Shown: one piece after another, positions 12,082 through 25,100 of the stretch
Position numbering within the stretch: the stretch's first letter is position 1
Layout of the letters: each line of letters opens with the position of its first letter
Assembly: GCA_023078555.1 (NCBI GenBank)
Contig: CM041197.1
Location: forward strand, 10,164,552-10,228,551
Length of the DNA: 64,000 nt
Direction: 5' to 3'
Origin: Ulva prolifera
Lineage: Eukaryota; Chlorophyta; Ulvophyceae; Ulvales; Ulvaceae
The notes under the pieces: model-generated
Told to the model about the DNA's origin: nothing
Database searches by the model: none
The model's input: the letters and a program-made list of their open reading frames with translations, nothing else
Translations under genes and position numbers: made by a program

Positions 12082-14030
12082 TGCGGCGAGTGGCTCCACT
12101 TGCACGTCGCGGCAGCATGGCGGCGGAGGATTCATAGCGTGAGCAGCTCATCACGATGTGATTAGGGTGAGGTTGCTTTGCGTATGGCATTCGCCGTAGG
12201 CGATGCTGTGACGTGTGTGAGGCTGGTGGGGGGCAGGGATGTGTCTCGTGCTCGCGGAGCTGAGAAGTGAACAAGGCATGCGTGATCATGCTTTTGTTTT
12301 TGTGTGCCGGAGCTGAGAAGTGTAGATGCATGCGCAAGAGTGCTTGCTCGTGTGTGTGTGTGTGTGCGCTCGGAATATGAGGTGCCGCGGCGCATGCGGC
12401 GCTGTGTGCCCATCGCTCTGTCGCCATCCGGCGCATGCATGCGCGTGTGCCTTGTCAGGTTCCTGTGTTGGTGCGCTGTGCTGTGTTGGTTCAACACACC
12501 TGGCGCGTACCATATATTCGGGACAGTCTCGTGGAGACGCCCGAGGCAGCTGCCACACTGGTGGCCACATGGAAAAGGAGATGGTGGCCAGCCTCTACGT
12601 ATGTGTGTCCGCGGGTGTGCGGAGGCACTGTTGGAGCATACACAATGGTCAGTACCTACAGAAGCACGGAGTCATCTGTAGGATTTTTTTGGTTGAGAGA
12701 GATGGTTGGATGAAAGCGGGCATGGTGGATATGTGTAGGGTTTTTGGCAGTGTCGGGTCGGACCGGGGCTGCACTGGAGGTGGAATATTTTCGTGGCAAT
12801 CCACTGCACACGACATGTCACCTATGCAACCTGAGTGGGTGCTGCGTCGCAGACCCTGTGCGATGGTGGTAGCGGCTGCTGTGTTGCCGGAGGTGCTCCT
12901 GTGGGCAATACCAAATGGGGCGCAGCAGATGCCTCCATGTGTGGGCTTTGAAGGGTTGCATGTGCATCCATGTTTGCGAGTGGCGTTGCCCTCAGAAAGA
13001 CAAAAGCAATGCACTGTCTGTCACTGTTCTCATGTAACATATCTGGTTGCGTGTTCCGGTCACACCGTTTTCCTATTCTGGACATGATTGGGCAGACAGC
13101 ACTGATGTGCTGAAAGTTCACGGTGAATAAAATCGAAGATGTTTGGTGTGGGGATCCATGTATGTGCACTCCCAGAAGGAAGCTGCCATGCATGGTGCCA
13201 GGTACAGCGCTCATGGACGCATGTGCAATTGACCCGTGGTGCCTCTACATCTAACACAGATTGGACAGGTGTCAGTCAGGTCAGCTGGTCAGCCGATCAT
13301 ATCATGTTCCGGGGTTCTCATTGTCAAGGCAACTAACACTTCGCCCGCCAACACGGCATTGGCGTCACCTGCGAGCACTCTTGACACTGCAGCGCCTCAT
13401 TGCGTGCGTCTGCTGTGGTTTCGACGCGCTTGAACAAGGTGTGCAATCGATTACGTGACTTACAATGGCTAGTCAAACATGCCGCTCAGTATGAAATTGA
13501 CCATCAGTTAACACAGGGGGCCTGTGCAGCCCACATGAGCGTTCACCAGTTAGAACGGTGTATGCTGAATTGCAACCTCTTCAAAGACCCTGTCACCACC
13601 AGGCTGATGGTGCTCACGTCCGACGGAACGGTGGCGGACTCCGTCCCTGAACGACAGATGGCCCATCTGAGATGGGCCATCCACGCATCATAAAATAGAC
13701 CGGTACGCAACCAAGAACCTGTGATGCAGCTCAAGCGTTGCCCGTTACCCATTGCTACGGCAACTTAGGGCGCTGCCCACTGGGGACTTCGGCACAGCGT
13801 GAACCCGTTTGCAGGACGAAAGACGAAAACAACCGGCTGAGCTGAACACAGCAGCGGTGGCCTCACAGGGATCTCAATCAAAACTCAGCGCCACGGGCTC
13901 CTCTCTCCGGGCAGCTCGCGCCGTACAGCTCAGCTCCGACAGGGCCACTGCTTGCAGAAAAGGCGCGTGCGCGCGGGTCGTCACGCACTGGCGTGACGCG
14001 GCCGGTGTGGCCCGACCCGGCGTCTCACGC
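12082..14030. other. Intergenic region between convergent copies B and C
   Basis: The 3' ends of B (+) and C (-) face each other across about 1.95 kb. There is a TG microsatellite at 12351-12366 and an 11-bp-arm hairpin at 13657-13681. No coding exon is supported. Confidence 0.5.
13657..13681. repeat. Perfect short hairpin (11-bp arms, 3-nt loop)
   Basis: GATGGCCCATC is followed by TGA and its exact reverse complement. It lies between the two convergent gene ends, but about 650 bases from the stop of copy C and 1.6 kb from that of B, so a role in 3'-end formation is doubtful. Confidence 0.6.
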
Positions 14031-17000
14031 CTACAACAAACTGAAGCTCTCACGCAGCTCATGGAACAGGGCATCCTGGCGCGCCTCGTCGGCTGCGGTC
14101 TTGCACAGCCACAGCCAGTCCATGAACTCGCCCTGTTGGACCATAAGCGCCGAGTACTGTGCAAACTGCTCGGGTGTGAAGATCACGCCCGGCATGAGGA
14201 TCGCGCGCAGCTGCTCGACGTACGCGTCCGCGTCGCGGCGGTGCACCTCAGCCACGGCGGCGAGCGCGCGCTTCGCGCTGGCCGTGCTGCGCGCGCTGGC
14301 CCCCAGCAGCCGGCCGGCAATGGTGGCTGCGCACCCCTCGCAGATACAAACGTCGTCGCCACGCACACCGGCAGCCGATGAACGTCCTTCCCCTGCGCCG
14401 GCGTCATCCGCATCGGCTGTTGCCGGGCTTATCATTGCAGTGGAGGCTGATGAAGACTGATGGAAGTCCAGGGCGCAGGGGCCATGAGTGGGCGGAGGGC
14501 GATCCTGGAGCACAGCATCGCTCCAGCCGCTGCTGCGTATGCTGCGCACGCTGTGCGTGCTGTGTGCTTCACCCAGCACAAGATCCGGGAGGTCGAGGAG
14601 GGCCGACAGGGGCCGCAGGGCGGCGGCGAGGTAACGGTCGAGGGTGGCGCAGGTGCGCACTCGCAGCCCCCAAGCCTCGGCGGCCACCTCCCGCTGCTCC
14701 GGGGCCATGCGCAACTGCCGGAACAGCCCCAGCATGGCCCGCTGCTCCTGCACATCCCGGCCTGGGGACGTTGTGTGCAGTGCACCTGTAGCCATATCAC
14801 GCAGCATGCATTTGCTCGAGGAGCATGCGCGATCGCCTCGCCGGCCGTCCGAGCGGCGCTGTTGCAGGGGTGTGCACGACGCAGCAGCGTGTGTACGAGA
14901 TGATGCAGTCGGTACATGCATGAGCGCTTGGGCGGTGAGGGATGTGGGCGGTGGGTGAGAGGCGCACCGCCTCGAGGCTGCCAGACTGCGCGGCGCGCGT
15001 GCCGCACATCAACCTCCGGAAACCCACCGGCTGGTCTGTCATGCATTGGGTGTAGAGGAGAGCGCCGAAGCTGTAGACATGCACGCAGCGTGCGCGCACC
15101 TCCGCCTGCGACACCGCCTCCACCTCCCACGCCTCACCCTGTGGAGAGCATATCACTTGGTAAGAAGATGGAGACGAGGGGCGTTGCGCGGCACTGCGTG
15201 AGCAGAAGACACCGGGCGCACAGCACATAGCACGCAGCAGTGCACACAGCACACAGCAGAGCACAGAGGTGCGGCTGTGAACAACTGTCGGTGCTGATGT
15301 GATACTTCTGTGAAGCCACGGCACGATCCGCATGCGCCGATGCAAGATGGCAGGGGAGGACGCGCACCGCCGCGGCCGCCTGCATCTCCTCCCACAGGGT
15401 CTGCAGAATGTGGCCGATGATGCAGCAACGGGGGCACGCGCTCACGGCGTGAGGTTTCGAGCCGTCAGCGGGAGCCTCGCGGTGCGGGCACGCCCCGGAT
15501 GCCAGCGGCACGTTCTCTGTCATGCCAGCCACAAGCTTTACGAAAAATTCGCACGCCTGTAGCCACAGCGGCCGCGGCACACGGCGGCGGCCGGAAGCGC
15601 AGATGGTCGCCACGGCCTGCTGCAGCGTCGGCCCCACCGGCACGCGGCTGCTGACGCCGCAGCGGAGCATCAGCTTGGTGTCATCGAGATTGCTCACACC
15701 GTGAAGAGCAGTGTCCAGAGCCGCGGGCACAGTGGCGTGGTGGCCACCGGCAAGAGCTCCAGTGTCGCCACGGCCTGCATACCCCGGCACATGTGTGGCC
15801 ATGTACAACTTACCAGAAGCCGTGATGTCAGTGGAAATGCTTGATCGTGAGAACAAACGGTTTTCTCACGGGCGGTGAACCATGGAACCATGGACTCGAA
15901 CAGACAAATTTAGAAAATACAAAAGACGGAGCTCTGGAGCTCATCGATTTCGGGGTAGATACATGTCTCTGAGCCTAAGCGAGGCCACGTGTGCATGGCC
16001 ACCGCAGGTTTCAACGCCATAGCACACTCTGCACAAGCCGCACGCGATGCCCCTGTGTTGGCTCCCCCCGGTGCCCGCGAGGCCGTTCACTGCACCCCAT
16101 GGAGATGCTTGTGGGAGCAGCTGTGATATCCAGTGGGAGGAGCTGTGGTACACAGTGGGAGCAGCTGTGCCACAGATCTAGCTGCCAGCTGCAAATGCAC
16201 AGCTCACGCACCGCTGCCGTCTCCCGCCGCCCCCGACCCTTTGTGCAGAAAGCCCAGCGCTGCGGCAAGCTGCGCCATCTCGAGCATCGACATGTAGGTG
16301 CATGCATAGATGGACGTGAGGCACTCGGGGGACGCGAACTTCGAGGTGAAGGACAGCGGCTCGCCGCCCGGGGCCGCGTGGGGGCTCTGCAGCACCCACT
16401 GGATTGCCGCCGGCGAGACCCCCGCCGCCTCCGCCGCGGCCCGCCGCGCCTTGCGCAGCCGCTGCGTGATGTGCCGCGCCGCCGTCCCACCCGGCACTTC
16501 CATCTTGTGCTCCGCCGGGGCCCTCCCACTCAGATCGCTAGTTCTCCAGCATGCGTGTTCGCCTGGGCCACGGCATGAATCGAAGCTGGTGGCTACAGGG
16601 GTGTTTGCAAAAGGCATTGTCGGTCGGATCGACGAAGCGCAAGCGCCAGTGGTGAGAGTGATGGCCTCAGGGTAGAGGGCTGCATTGACGCGGCCGGGGG
16701 GGCCGGCCGGCATCGGGATGCTCTCCACCGCACTTGAGGCAGCACTGGGACAGGCGCTGAGGGCGGGCGAGGGGTGGTGATTGCGGATGAGATCGAGCAA
16801 GGCTTCAGAGGATTTCTCGTAGCGGAGGCCGAGGGTGCGGGTGGTGGCGAGGAGGGCGACGAGTCGGGCCTTGGCCGCGTCGCACGCACTCTGCCGCTCC
16901 TCCACCGCGGCCGTCGCCTGTTGCAGCTCCTCCTGGACAGCATGCGCAGCACGATGGGAGGGGTACTGCCACGCTTTGCGCCGTGCGCATGTTTCACATA

Positions 17001-18939
17001 GTCAGCACCATGATAACTTGCGAATGCGTACCAGGCATGCTGCAATTTGGAGGACAGGCTTCGGGCCGTCAACGACATCGCCGGCCCAGTCCGGGAGGAG
17101 CGATGTCTACCATGCAGGGCTCAGATTTGCCAGATACGTGTCATGAGTTATTTGCTCTCGCACTCTGGTCAGGAGGGGTGCTCCTGTGGGACGGACGAGC
17201 TCAGAGGGGGTCATGATCATGGTCACACGGTACGCAATCAGCACCCTCAGTGGGGCTAAGGGCGAGTGAAACGAATGTCTCGTTCAAGACGTGCTACAAC
17301 AAGATCTGAAGCTCGTCGCATCAACAAGAGCATTCGCCCACGGCGCAGTCGCAACAGATGTACCCTATTCTGTCACAAGCGTTGCCTTGTTGTCTGTGAC
17401 AATCATGCATCTGAGACACCATAGTCAGGGATTGCGTACGAGGATATGAGCATGTGGTTGAGGGCATGACGTGTGCCGTAGCCTCTCACCTATAGAGTAT
17501 GATATCCGTCTATGATCTTTGGCTATGATCTACAGGACGTATGTGTGGCACCGAGGAATCGGGAAGCGGCTCGTTACACCAGCATCCCCTCATCCTGCCT
17601 TCGCACATCCCACGCTGCAACAGCAAAAGGACACAACGAGGCCCACAGCTGTCCTGATGACACAGACAAGAAAAAAAAGTTGCGTGATTCACGCTGGAAC
17701 GCATGGCGAGAGCTTTGCTGCTGCTGCTTGCTTCACTGAGTGATGCTGTGCCCAGAGTACCCGAGGAGGACTGCCATGAAAACATTTGCCCAAGCTCAAG
17801 ATGCAGCTCTCATCTGTACAAGGCACTGTTGCTTAGTACTGGTGTCATTCATGCACAATGATCGCTGTGGCAGAGACTTTCATGAAAAAATTGAGGAAGG
17901 TGAACAAATCATTGGCTCGCCTGAGTCCGAAATGCCACAGCCGCTACAAGCTGGGATGGTTCATGCCACAGGTGCTCGGCATGTGGTCCCGTCTATTCGG
18001 TCGTGTCAATGTCTGGTGAGGATATGGCTATATGGCTGAGTGATTCAAAATTGACTGCACTTGACAGGCTCTCTGGAACAAACTATTGCCTCGCACAATT
18101 TGCTATTCACAGCGTCTTTCAACATTGCAGTGCTGATCATGACCATATTATGGCCAGTGGTACACCTTCAGCGCACTCAGGACATCTGTTGGAGTTGTTG
18201 TGCAAGGACTGAGGCTCATATTTCAACAGAAGATGAGTTGACGTGTATGTGCAGTGCTGATCGGGCATGTGTAAATCATGCAGCATGTTGGGCATTCAGC
18301 CTTGAAGTTGCCAATTGTCACCACGACCGCAGTTGAAATGAACTTCAGGGTGTTGCAGGGGCCTTTCTATACAAAGCAGTCAACCGAAGATTGAAACTGT
18401 CTTTCTTGGGACAATTTTGGAGGTGGACTGTACCACACCTGGACCCCACCAGCCAAACAATCTTCACTTGTGCCTCCCACAAGCGCCAGACAAAACAACA
18501 AGCTGCTGGGCTTGGCTGGCCGGCAAGGCGGTATGCCCAAGACTCAGCCTGCTGAGCTCGTCCAAAGCTTTGAACATGCCAATTGTGACTGCTCATCAGA
18601 GCCTGGTCCGCGCGAATGCTTGCGGCGTGAGCGGCATGGGGCATCTACCATCAGGATTTCCAGCGTGAGTTCAATGCAGTTCTAATTGAAAGCGGCCGTC
18701 GAATGTTGCAGGTGTCACAACATGAACTTTCTCGCGCCGTGCCGCTGCGACACTAGAGGGACATGGACAGTGCTGCTTGACCAATAAGGTGCAGAACGTA
18801 CCGCAATACGCAATCGATGCTTTGCTTGCGCCCTGCGATTCACCTCTCGGCGCCTTTCCTGCCGGCTTGTAGCGCGCTGCTGTCCAGTCGGCGCAGTTGG
18901 TACATTGTCATTTGCTGCAGAGTGCGATGTCGCACTCAT
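14031..18939 (-). CDS. Copy C: bZIP-like family gene with canonical basic region
   Basis: Exons in coding order: 18939-18802, 16932-16212, 15774-15368, 15138-14968, 14747-14031; introns of 1869, 437, 229 and 220 bp; 717 residues. Exon 1 (46 residues, ATG at 18939) ends RRREVNRRAQAKHRLRIA and then a GTACGT donor. It has the Asn-x7-Arg spacing of bZIP basic regions, the only copy here with the Asn. Exon 2 begins EELQQATAAVEERQ, a predicted helix in zipper position, though a regular Leu heptad is weak. The RWVLQSPH block ends exon 2. Exon 3 has ALDTALHGVSNLDD and CPH-x10-H-x4-CPRC. Exon 4 is 57 codons. Exon 5 has LFRQLRMAPEQREVAAEAW, CICEGCA and MPGVIFTPEQ. The total length is divisible by three with all phases matching D and E. 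Nuclear DNA binding is inferred; the C-terminal blocks are unassigned. Confidence 0.8.
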
Positions 18940-19560
18940 CGAGACCGGCTTAGCCTTCACAACGGCTGCTTAGATTTCATTTCACGCTTTGCAAGCATCG
19001 GATTGCATCTACTTCAATCTGCTGTTACGGGGACTCCACTACGTATACTTTCTCATCGCCTGGCTACATGTTCATAAACGGCTTTTTCTACAGCGAAATC
19101 TGGGCTGTGTCTAGGAACGTGTTCACACCCATACACTCTTGTATAGCAATTGCAGACGGCTAGCTGACGGTGATCTAAGCACGCACGTCCGAAACGCGAC
19201 TCTGCGGATTGCTGCGTTGAAGAACATCGCGATTGCAACTCAAGTCCAACACTGGTCATCCAATAATCTTTGATATCCAGGTGCTCCTTGCCGCCGGGAT
19301 ACAGCAGCCAGACAGCAAGCGAATGATCCGCCTGCGACCGCGGGAGCGCTACCAGCGCTGCCTAGGCTGCGCATGGGTGGTGGAGCGATTCCTTGCCGCG
19401 CGTGTTTGGAGTTGCGGCGCGCTGCGGATGTGCACTTGCGAGCCACTTGCATGCATGTCCCCAACTCGTGGGCGACGTGATGTGCCTCGTCTGAGAGTCG
19501 TCTCGTGACCTTGCCTGGCGTTGGTTTCCGCCAGCGCAGTGGATGCCGGTGCTGGACAGC
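18940..19560. other. Upstream region of copy C, left flank of the retrotransposon
   Basis: About 620 bases lie between the start codon of copy C and the target-site duplication of the LTR element. I see no exon. The promoter of copy C should be in the right-hand direction here, but no TATA box or other element stands out. Confidence 0.4.
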
Positions 19561-19565
19561 CTCGC

Positions 19566-21405
19566 TGTGGGAAGCAGAGCTCCCCTGGTGCAAGCGTGTC
19601 GTAGCTGTGATAACGCGAGTGCAGCAGATCACATGCATTTGGCTGTGAGTCTGCGGGCAGACCGTAGGTCGGCTGTCCAGTGCACAGAATATAGGACGTA
19701 GCTGTCAATTCCAGGTCATCTTTGACTGGCAATTGACAGGTGAGAATACTTTGCTGTTTGTGTGTGTCTGTCTACTGACTACAGCAGAGAACAGTGTGCT
19801 GAGCGTACTACGTGGTGCAGGAGAGGGGGTCAACCACTCCCGCTACATGGTGGGCCCACCTACGGCGCGCAAGATCGGCTGCGATTTTGGCCGCTTGGGG
19901 AAGACTTTGGCTATTGTCTATGTTGAATGGGGATTCGTAGTGTGTCATCTCGCTGTTGGGGACTCGGAGTCTCCCCATCGCAATCCCGGGTTTTGTCAAA
20001 TTTCCGCGCTTTTCCCCAAACGAGGGTCGTTCATGCCCAAACGTGTGCCATTGCATCGAGAACACGTAGCACACTCAAAATATGCTATGATACTCACCGG
20101 GTTATGACATATTGCTTCTGTCACATTTGTGGGTAGCGTTCGGCAAGTGCGGCACTATTCAACGGCGGGGCGCTCACGCACTGGTCAGGCGAAATGTCAG
20201 CATTGATTGGCAGCATATTGCGTGTTGAATATTGCGTGTTGAATATTGCGTGTTGAAGGACCCTGCCTCAATTTTATGTGCAATGGGGAATGCCCATGTT
20301 TTGTAATGCACCGTCACATCTACACCTTATTTCACAGCATGTCACTCTAATGATACCGCAAATGCGCATCAATGATGTATCCACCGTGTATCCAGCATCC
20401 ACCGCTCTATTGAAATGATTCATTAGTGTACAATGGCGAGGCATGATCACAGCAGGCCAGAGTAACTCAACACGTCTCCAGTGACACTACGCAAACGATG
20501 ACCTAAGCATACCTACGCTGACGTCTTTTTTGAGAAGTACACACCTAGCAGGTGGACTGCAAAGCTCCGGATCATGCTCCATCACAAGGGCCTGTCAGGC
20601 CTGTCACAGGAATCAAGATACTCATGCGCCCCATGCCGATATCAAACGTTCTACGAGAGTGACGATCAATCACGATCAGGCAGTGAAGCTTTGATATCTC
20701 GTGTATAATTCAGTTTGAGCCACTATCCCATGCTACACACAGATCGCAGGTAGGACGCCCTGGCCGGATATCCAGAGATTCGGACCTATCCAGCATTATT
20801 AGAGGGATTAATACGACTCAAATTGCATAGCGTGCGTCACGGTGTGGCCAGCCTCCAGGAAACTCAGCCGTATACAGCTTCGTGAAGCCTCACCATCGAA
20901 AAAAATGCACATACAGCCTTGCGATCACCAACAAGAGCTTTACAGAGCTCATGTTAAAGGCGTTTGGGGACGCCTGCGAACGTTTGGGGAGGTTTGGGGA
21001 GGCGACTGAGCGTCTGGGCCGGTTGGGGAGCCAGCGTCGCGAAAGGCCGATTTTCCCCAACCAGACGAGCCATATGGACGATCATGGGCCATTTTCCCCA
21101 CCCGAGTGAGATGACACACTACGAATCCCCATTCAACATAGAAAATAGCCAAAGTCTTCCCCAAGCGGCCAAAATCGCAGCCGATCTTGCGCGCCGTAGG
21201 TGGGCCCACCATGTAGCGGGAGTGGTTGACCCCCTTGCAGGAGTCTGTACTGTATGACTAGTGATCATAGCAGCTAACAGAGCTCATATTGCCACAGGTG
21301 AGACACACGGCATAGTTATTCTGTAAGATCTTTGACTGGCAATTGACAGGAGTCTGTACTGTATGACTAGTGATCATAGCAGCTAACAGAGCTCATATCG
21401 CCACA
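19566..21405 (+). repeat. 5' LTR, interrupted by a 1412-bp insertion
   Basis: Without the insertion and one duplicated octamer it is 420 bp, against 435 bp for the 3' LTR. It lacks a 14-base segment present at about 25851-25864 in the 3' LTR. Within the LTR a segment of about 59 bp (CAGGAGTCTGTACTGTATG onward) occurs twice with a period of about 109 bp. Confidence 0.92.
19824..21235. mobile_element. Non-autonomous DNA transposon, hAT-like (128-bp TIRs, 8-bp TSD)
   Basis: Inverted ends 19824-19951 and 21108-21235 begin AGGGGGTCAACC and match over 128 bp with a single mismatch by eye. The octamer TGCAGGAG flanks both sides (19816-19823 and 21236-21243), while the 3' LTR of the host element has it once (26020-26027), giving a built-in empty site. 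An 8-bp duplication is the rule for hAT and P elements. Many TTGGGGA or TCCCCAA words lie near both ends, as expected for subterminal transposase sites. A 14-bp unit (about TTGCGTGTTGAATA) repeats three times near 20217-20256. No transposase frame is present, so it would need a helper in trans. Superfamily assignment rests on TSD length only. Confidence 0.9.
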
Positions 21406-21579
21406 GGTTATGGGTCCATCGGCGTGAGAAGACTGCGCACGCACCCGTCATCGAGCCGTCACTGGTCGATGATCTCTGAGCCGTGATTGGTCAGGGAAAA
21501 GCCAACACAGGACGTAACTGTCTGTGGAACAATCGCAGGACGTCATTGTCTGTGGATTTGGTGACTCAATTTGGTTACC

Positions 21580-22137
21580 ATGGCTGACGGGATATCGACG
21601 AAAGTCGAGGTGTTAACACGCGAAGGAAACTTCCGTCACTGGTTCGGGCAAATGGAGTCAATCTTGGTCCTGAAAAATCTGGACGACGTGCTGTATGAGG
21701 AACCAGGACAAGCAGCTGATGAAGCTGAACAAGCAGCCGTGGAGGCTGCGCTCACCCGTGATAGGAAGGTGAGGGCATACCTGAAGATGCACACTAAGGG
21801 TGCATTACAGGCGATCGTGACGCGTGCGCGGACTGCGAAGGCAGCATGGGACGCGCTGCACGATGACTACAGAGGAGGACTAGCTGTCCGAAGGCCGCAG
21901 ATGCTGCGTAAGGCGACTGAGCTGCAGCAAGGCGACGACTCTGTACAGCGGTACATAGACCGTGTGAAGGAAATCAGAGATGATTTCGTAGAGGCAGACA
22001 TGGAGACATCAATGCCAGTGTTGACCAACCAGTTTCAAACAAGTTGTGAAGGGGCTCAGGCCCGCCCTGGCGAATGTTGTGGGAGTACAACTGGGGGTGG
22101 CGATGAGTCAAGGCGCGGGTCTGGACCAGCTGTGTAA
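21580..22137 (+). CDS. gag: Copia gag, N-terminal part (frame broken near 22040)
   Basis: The first ATG is at 21580. The frame reads a copia-type gag (nucleic-acid-binding capsid precursor) with NFRHWFGQMESIL near the N-terminus and KAAWDALHDDY mid-way. The homologous reading passes to the +1 frame at about 22036-22050, while this frame runs on without similarity to a stop at 22137. The gag zinc knuckle (CHYCGKEGHKHFEC) lies in the second frame, so the shift falls inside gag, not at a gag-pol boundary. A single-base indel is more likely than programmed frameshifting. Confidence 0.85.
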   Translation: MADGISTKVEVLTREGNFRHWFGQMESILVLKNLDDVLYEEPGQAADEAEQAAVEAALTRDRKVRAYLKMHTKGALQAIVTRARTAKAAWDALHDDYRGGLAVRRPQMLRKATELQQGDDSVQRYIDRVKEIRDDFVEADMETSMPVLTNQFQTSCEGAQARPGECCGSTTGGGDESRRGSGPAV

Positions 22138-25100
22138 TCAGCTGAGGGACCTGGCGGCGATCCTGCCCGACAGGGGTGCAGCTGCGCGAGCGGCTGCAGC
22201 AGTGGCGAAGAGGGAGCGGAACAAGGCTCGCGGGCCACTGAAGTGCCATTACTGCGGCAAGGAGGGGCACAAACATTTTGAGTGCACCAAGAAGCAGGAC
22301 GATATGGCTGCTGGCAAGAAGCTGCAGTGGGCCAACCGGAGGGATGGCGGCGGTGATGGCAGCAAGGAGGGTGCAGGTCGCGCGCTGTGCGTCAGGACCG
22401 CGCGCGTGGCCATGGCGACGGTGAAGGTTCCGTCAGACCGATCGAACTATGTGCACTTCGACACTGGGGCGACGCATAATTACGTTTCAGACCTCAGTAT
22501 GCTTCATGACAAGCGTTCCACGCCAGTGGAGGTCGTGAAGATGGGAGGAAATGAAGAGCACGTGGTGGCCTGTGCGGGTACAGTGGTGCTCAGCGCTCCT
22601 GGCGGGCAGGTGAAGCTGCTGGAGGCTCTATGCGTGCCCACCATGCATATGAACCTGATGTCTGGCGCTTACGTGACGGACCAGGGGGGGTCATATCACG
22701 GGAAGGGACAGACGCTGGAGGTGAAGGCCGCTGATGACACAGTGCTGCTGAGGGGTACCAAGCAAGATGGCCTGTACCTCATGGACTGTCAGGTGATTCC
22801 CACAGACGTGCCGATGCCGACTGCTTTTGCGAACGTGGCAGTAGATGCTGAGGTGTGGCACAGACGGTTCGGGCATGTCGGGATGGACAATCTCTACAAG
22901 GTGGAGAAGGCGGTAGATGGCATGGGCCGGGTGAACTGGCCAGAGAAGCATGCGCCGTTATGTGAGATCTGTCCAAGAGCTAAACAGTGCGAGGAGCACT
23001 ATGCACGGTCCTCGTCCAGGGCTGAGAAGCCGATGGAGCTGGTCCACAGTGATGTGATGGGACCGTTTCCCGTTGCGGGGTTCTGTGATGAGCGGTATGC
23101 AGTCACGCTCCTGGACGACTACAGCAGCTATGCAGAAGTGATTTGTGTGAAGAACAAGTCGGATGTGGCGCCAGCGGTGATTGAACGGCTGACCGAATGG
23201 GAGCGGCAGACAGAGCACAAGCTGAAGGTGCTGGGTACTGACCATGGTACAGAGTACATGGGTGCGCTGAAACGGTGGTGCCGGCGGAACGGGGTGGTGC
23301 GGCAACTGAGCGCGCCACGCACGCCGAAGCAGAACGGGCGAGCAGAGAGGTACAACAGGATAGTGCTGGAGCGCATGCGAGCAATGCTGCTCGGCGCGAT
23401 GATGCTGAAGTGTTTCTGGACTTTTGGTCTGGACACTGCGGCGTACACGCGCAACAGAATTCCTGTCAAGGGACAGGTGGTGACGCCGTATGAGAAGTTC
23501 TGGGGGGTGCGCCCGGACATCTCGCATCTGCGGGTGTTCGGCTGCAAGGCGACGCTGTTCGTGCCATCGAAGCTGAGGGACAAGCTGGACGCAGTCAGCG
23601 AGGAGGTCATCTTCGTGGGCTACGCAAGGCACTCGAAGGCATACAGGCTGGTGCAGCACGTGAACGGCGAGTTCAAGCTGAAGGAGAGTGCGAACGTGTC
23701 CTTCCAGGAGGACAGAGTCATGCCAGCAATGGAGACATGCGCGTCGGCGAGCCAGGCGGCAGCGTCGGTGTATCACGATCTCATGCTGGACGTTCCAGAG
23801 CAGAAGCCAGAAGAGGACGATGCGATGCTGGATGACGAGTCTTTGGCGTGGTCGCTGAATGACGACGCAGAGGACCCAGATGAGGACTGGGTGAATGAGG
23901 CAGATGATGCCTACGCGGACATGGAGGCTGAGGACGCAGATGCTGATGATGACGGCAGCGATTCGGACCCGGACGCAGAGCCGGGGGGTGCGCCAGATGC
24001 GGAAGCCGGGGGTGAGGACCAGGATGCGCCGGGCCGCTACCCGCAGCGTGTGAGGCATGCGCCGAATCTGCCGTATCAAGCACATTTGTTTATGGCAAAG
24101 GGTGAGCAGCCGGCGGAGGACTTGCTGGTGCCGCCCCGGTCGTACAAAGAGGCGATGAAAAGGCCAGATGCTGCTGAGTGGGAGCAAGCGAAGAACGACG
24201 AGTATGCGTCGATTCTGGCCAAGGGGGTATTTGAAGTGTGTGAATTACCTCCAGGAGAGAGAGCACTGCCGGCAAAGGGCGTGTGCGACCTGAAGTTTGA
24301 TGCCAAGGGCAACCTGGAGCGGTACAAGTATCGTTTGGTGGTGCTGGGCAATCTTCAGGGAAAGGACGATGTGGGAGAAGTGTTTGCGCCCACAGCGCAG
24401 AGTGCAACATTCAGGATGATGCTGGCTATGAAGGCAGCTAATCCGCGGCTGAAGCTCCGGCAGGTGGACGTGAAGTGTGCATTCCTTCACAGCGACCTTG
24501 ACGAGGTGGTGTATGTCCGCCTACCTGAGGAGTTCGGTGGAGGAGTCTGGAAGCTTTGCAAGGCGCTGTACGGACTGAAGCAGGCTCCGAGAGCCTGGAA
24601 TGAAACTCTCACCAAGGCGATGATGTCAGAAGGATTCACGGTGTCAGAGAATGACCCATGTTTGTTCATCAGAGGTGAAGGCAGGAGCAAGTCATATGTG
24701 CTGGTGCATGTAGATGATTCTGCGATCCTTGCAGAAGAAGGTGAAGAGAAGAAGATTCTGGAGATGCTGGGCAAGTATTTTGAGGTGAAGGATCTGGGAC
24801 CGCTGCATTTCTTTCTGGGGCAAGAAGTTGAAGAAGTGGCTGGAGAAGGTCTGCTATTGAAGCAGCCTCAGTATGCCAAGAATGTGCTACAGAGGGCCAA
24901 CATGTGGGATTGCAAGCCGAAGGCGACTTCGATGGAGACCAGGCACATGATGACGAAGACCACAGGAGTGGAGCTGAAGGATGATGACCCAAGGAAGGCG
25001 GCGTACGGAGAGACAGTGGGTGCATTGCTGTACCTGTCCACTCATACGAGACCAGATCTGGCGTATCCAGTGGGCGTGCTGAGTCGATTCATGGCAAAGC

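Noticed and set aside
21406..21425. A named tRNA primer-binding site after the 5' LTR
   Set aside because: The bases after the LTR do not match a tRNA 3' end that I can identify with confidence.
22030..22055. Ty1-style programmed +1 frameshift
   Set aside because: The break is within gag, upstream of the zinc knuckle, and the known Ty1 slip heptamer is absent.
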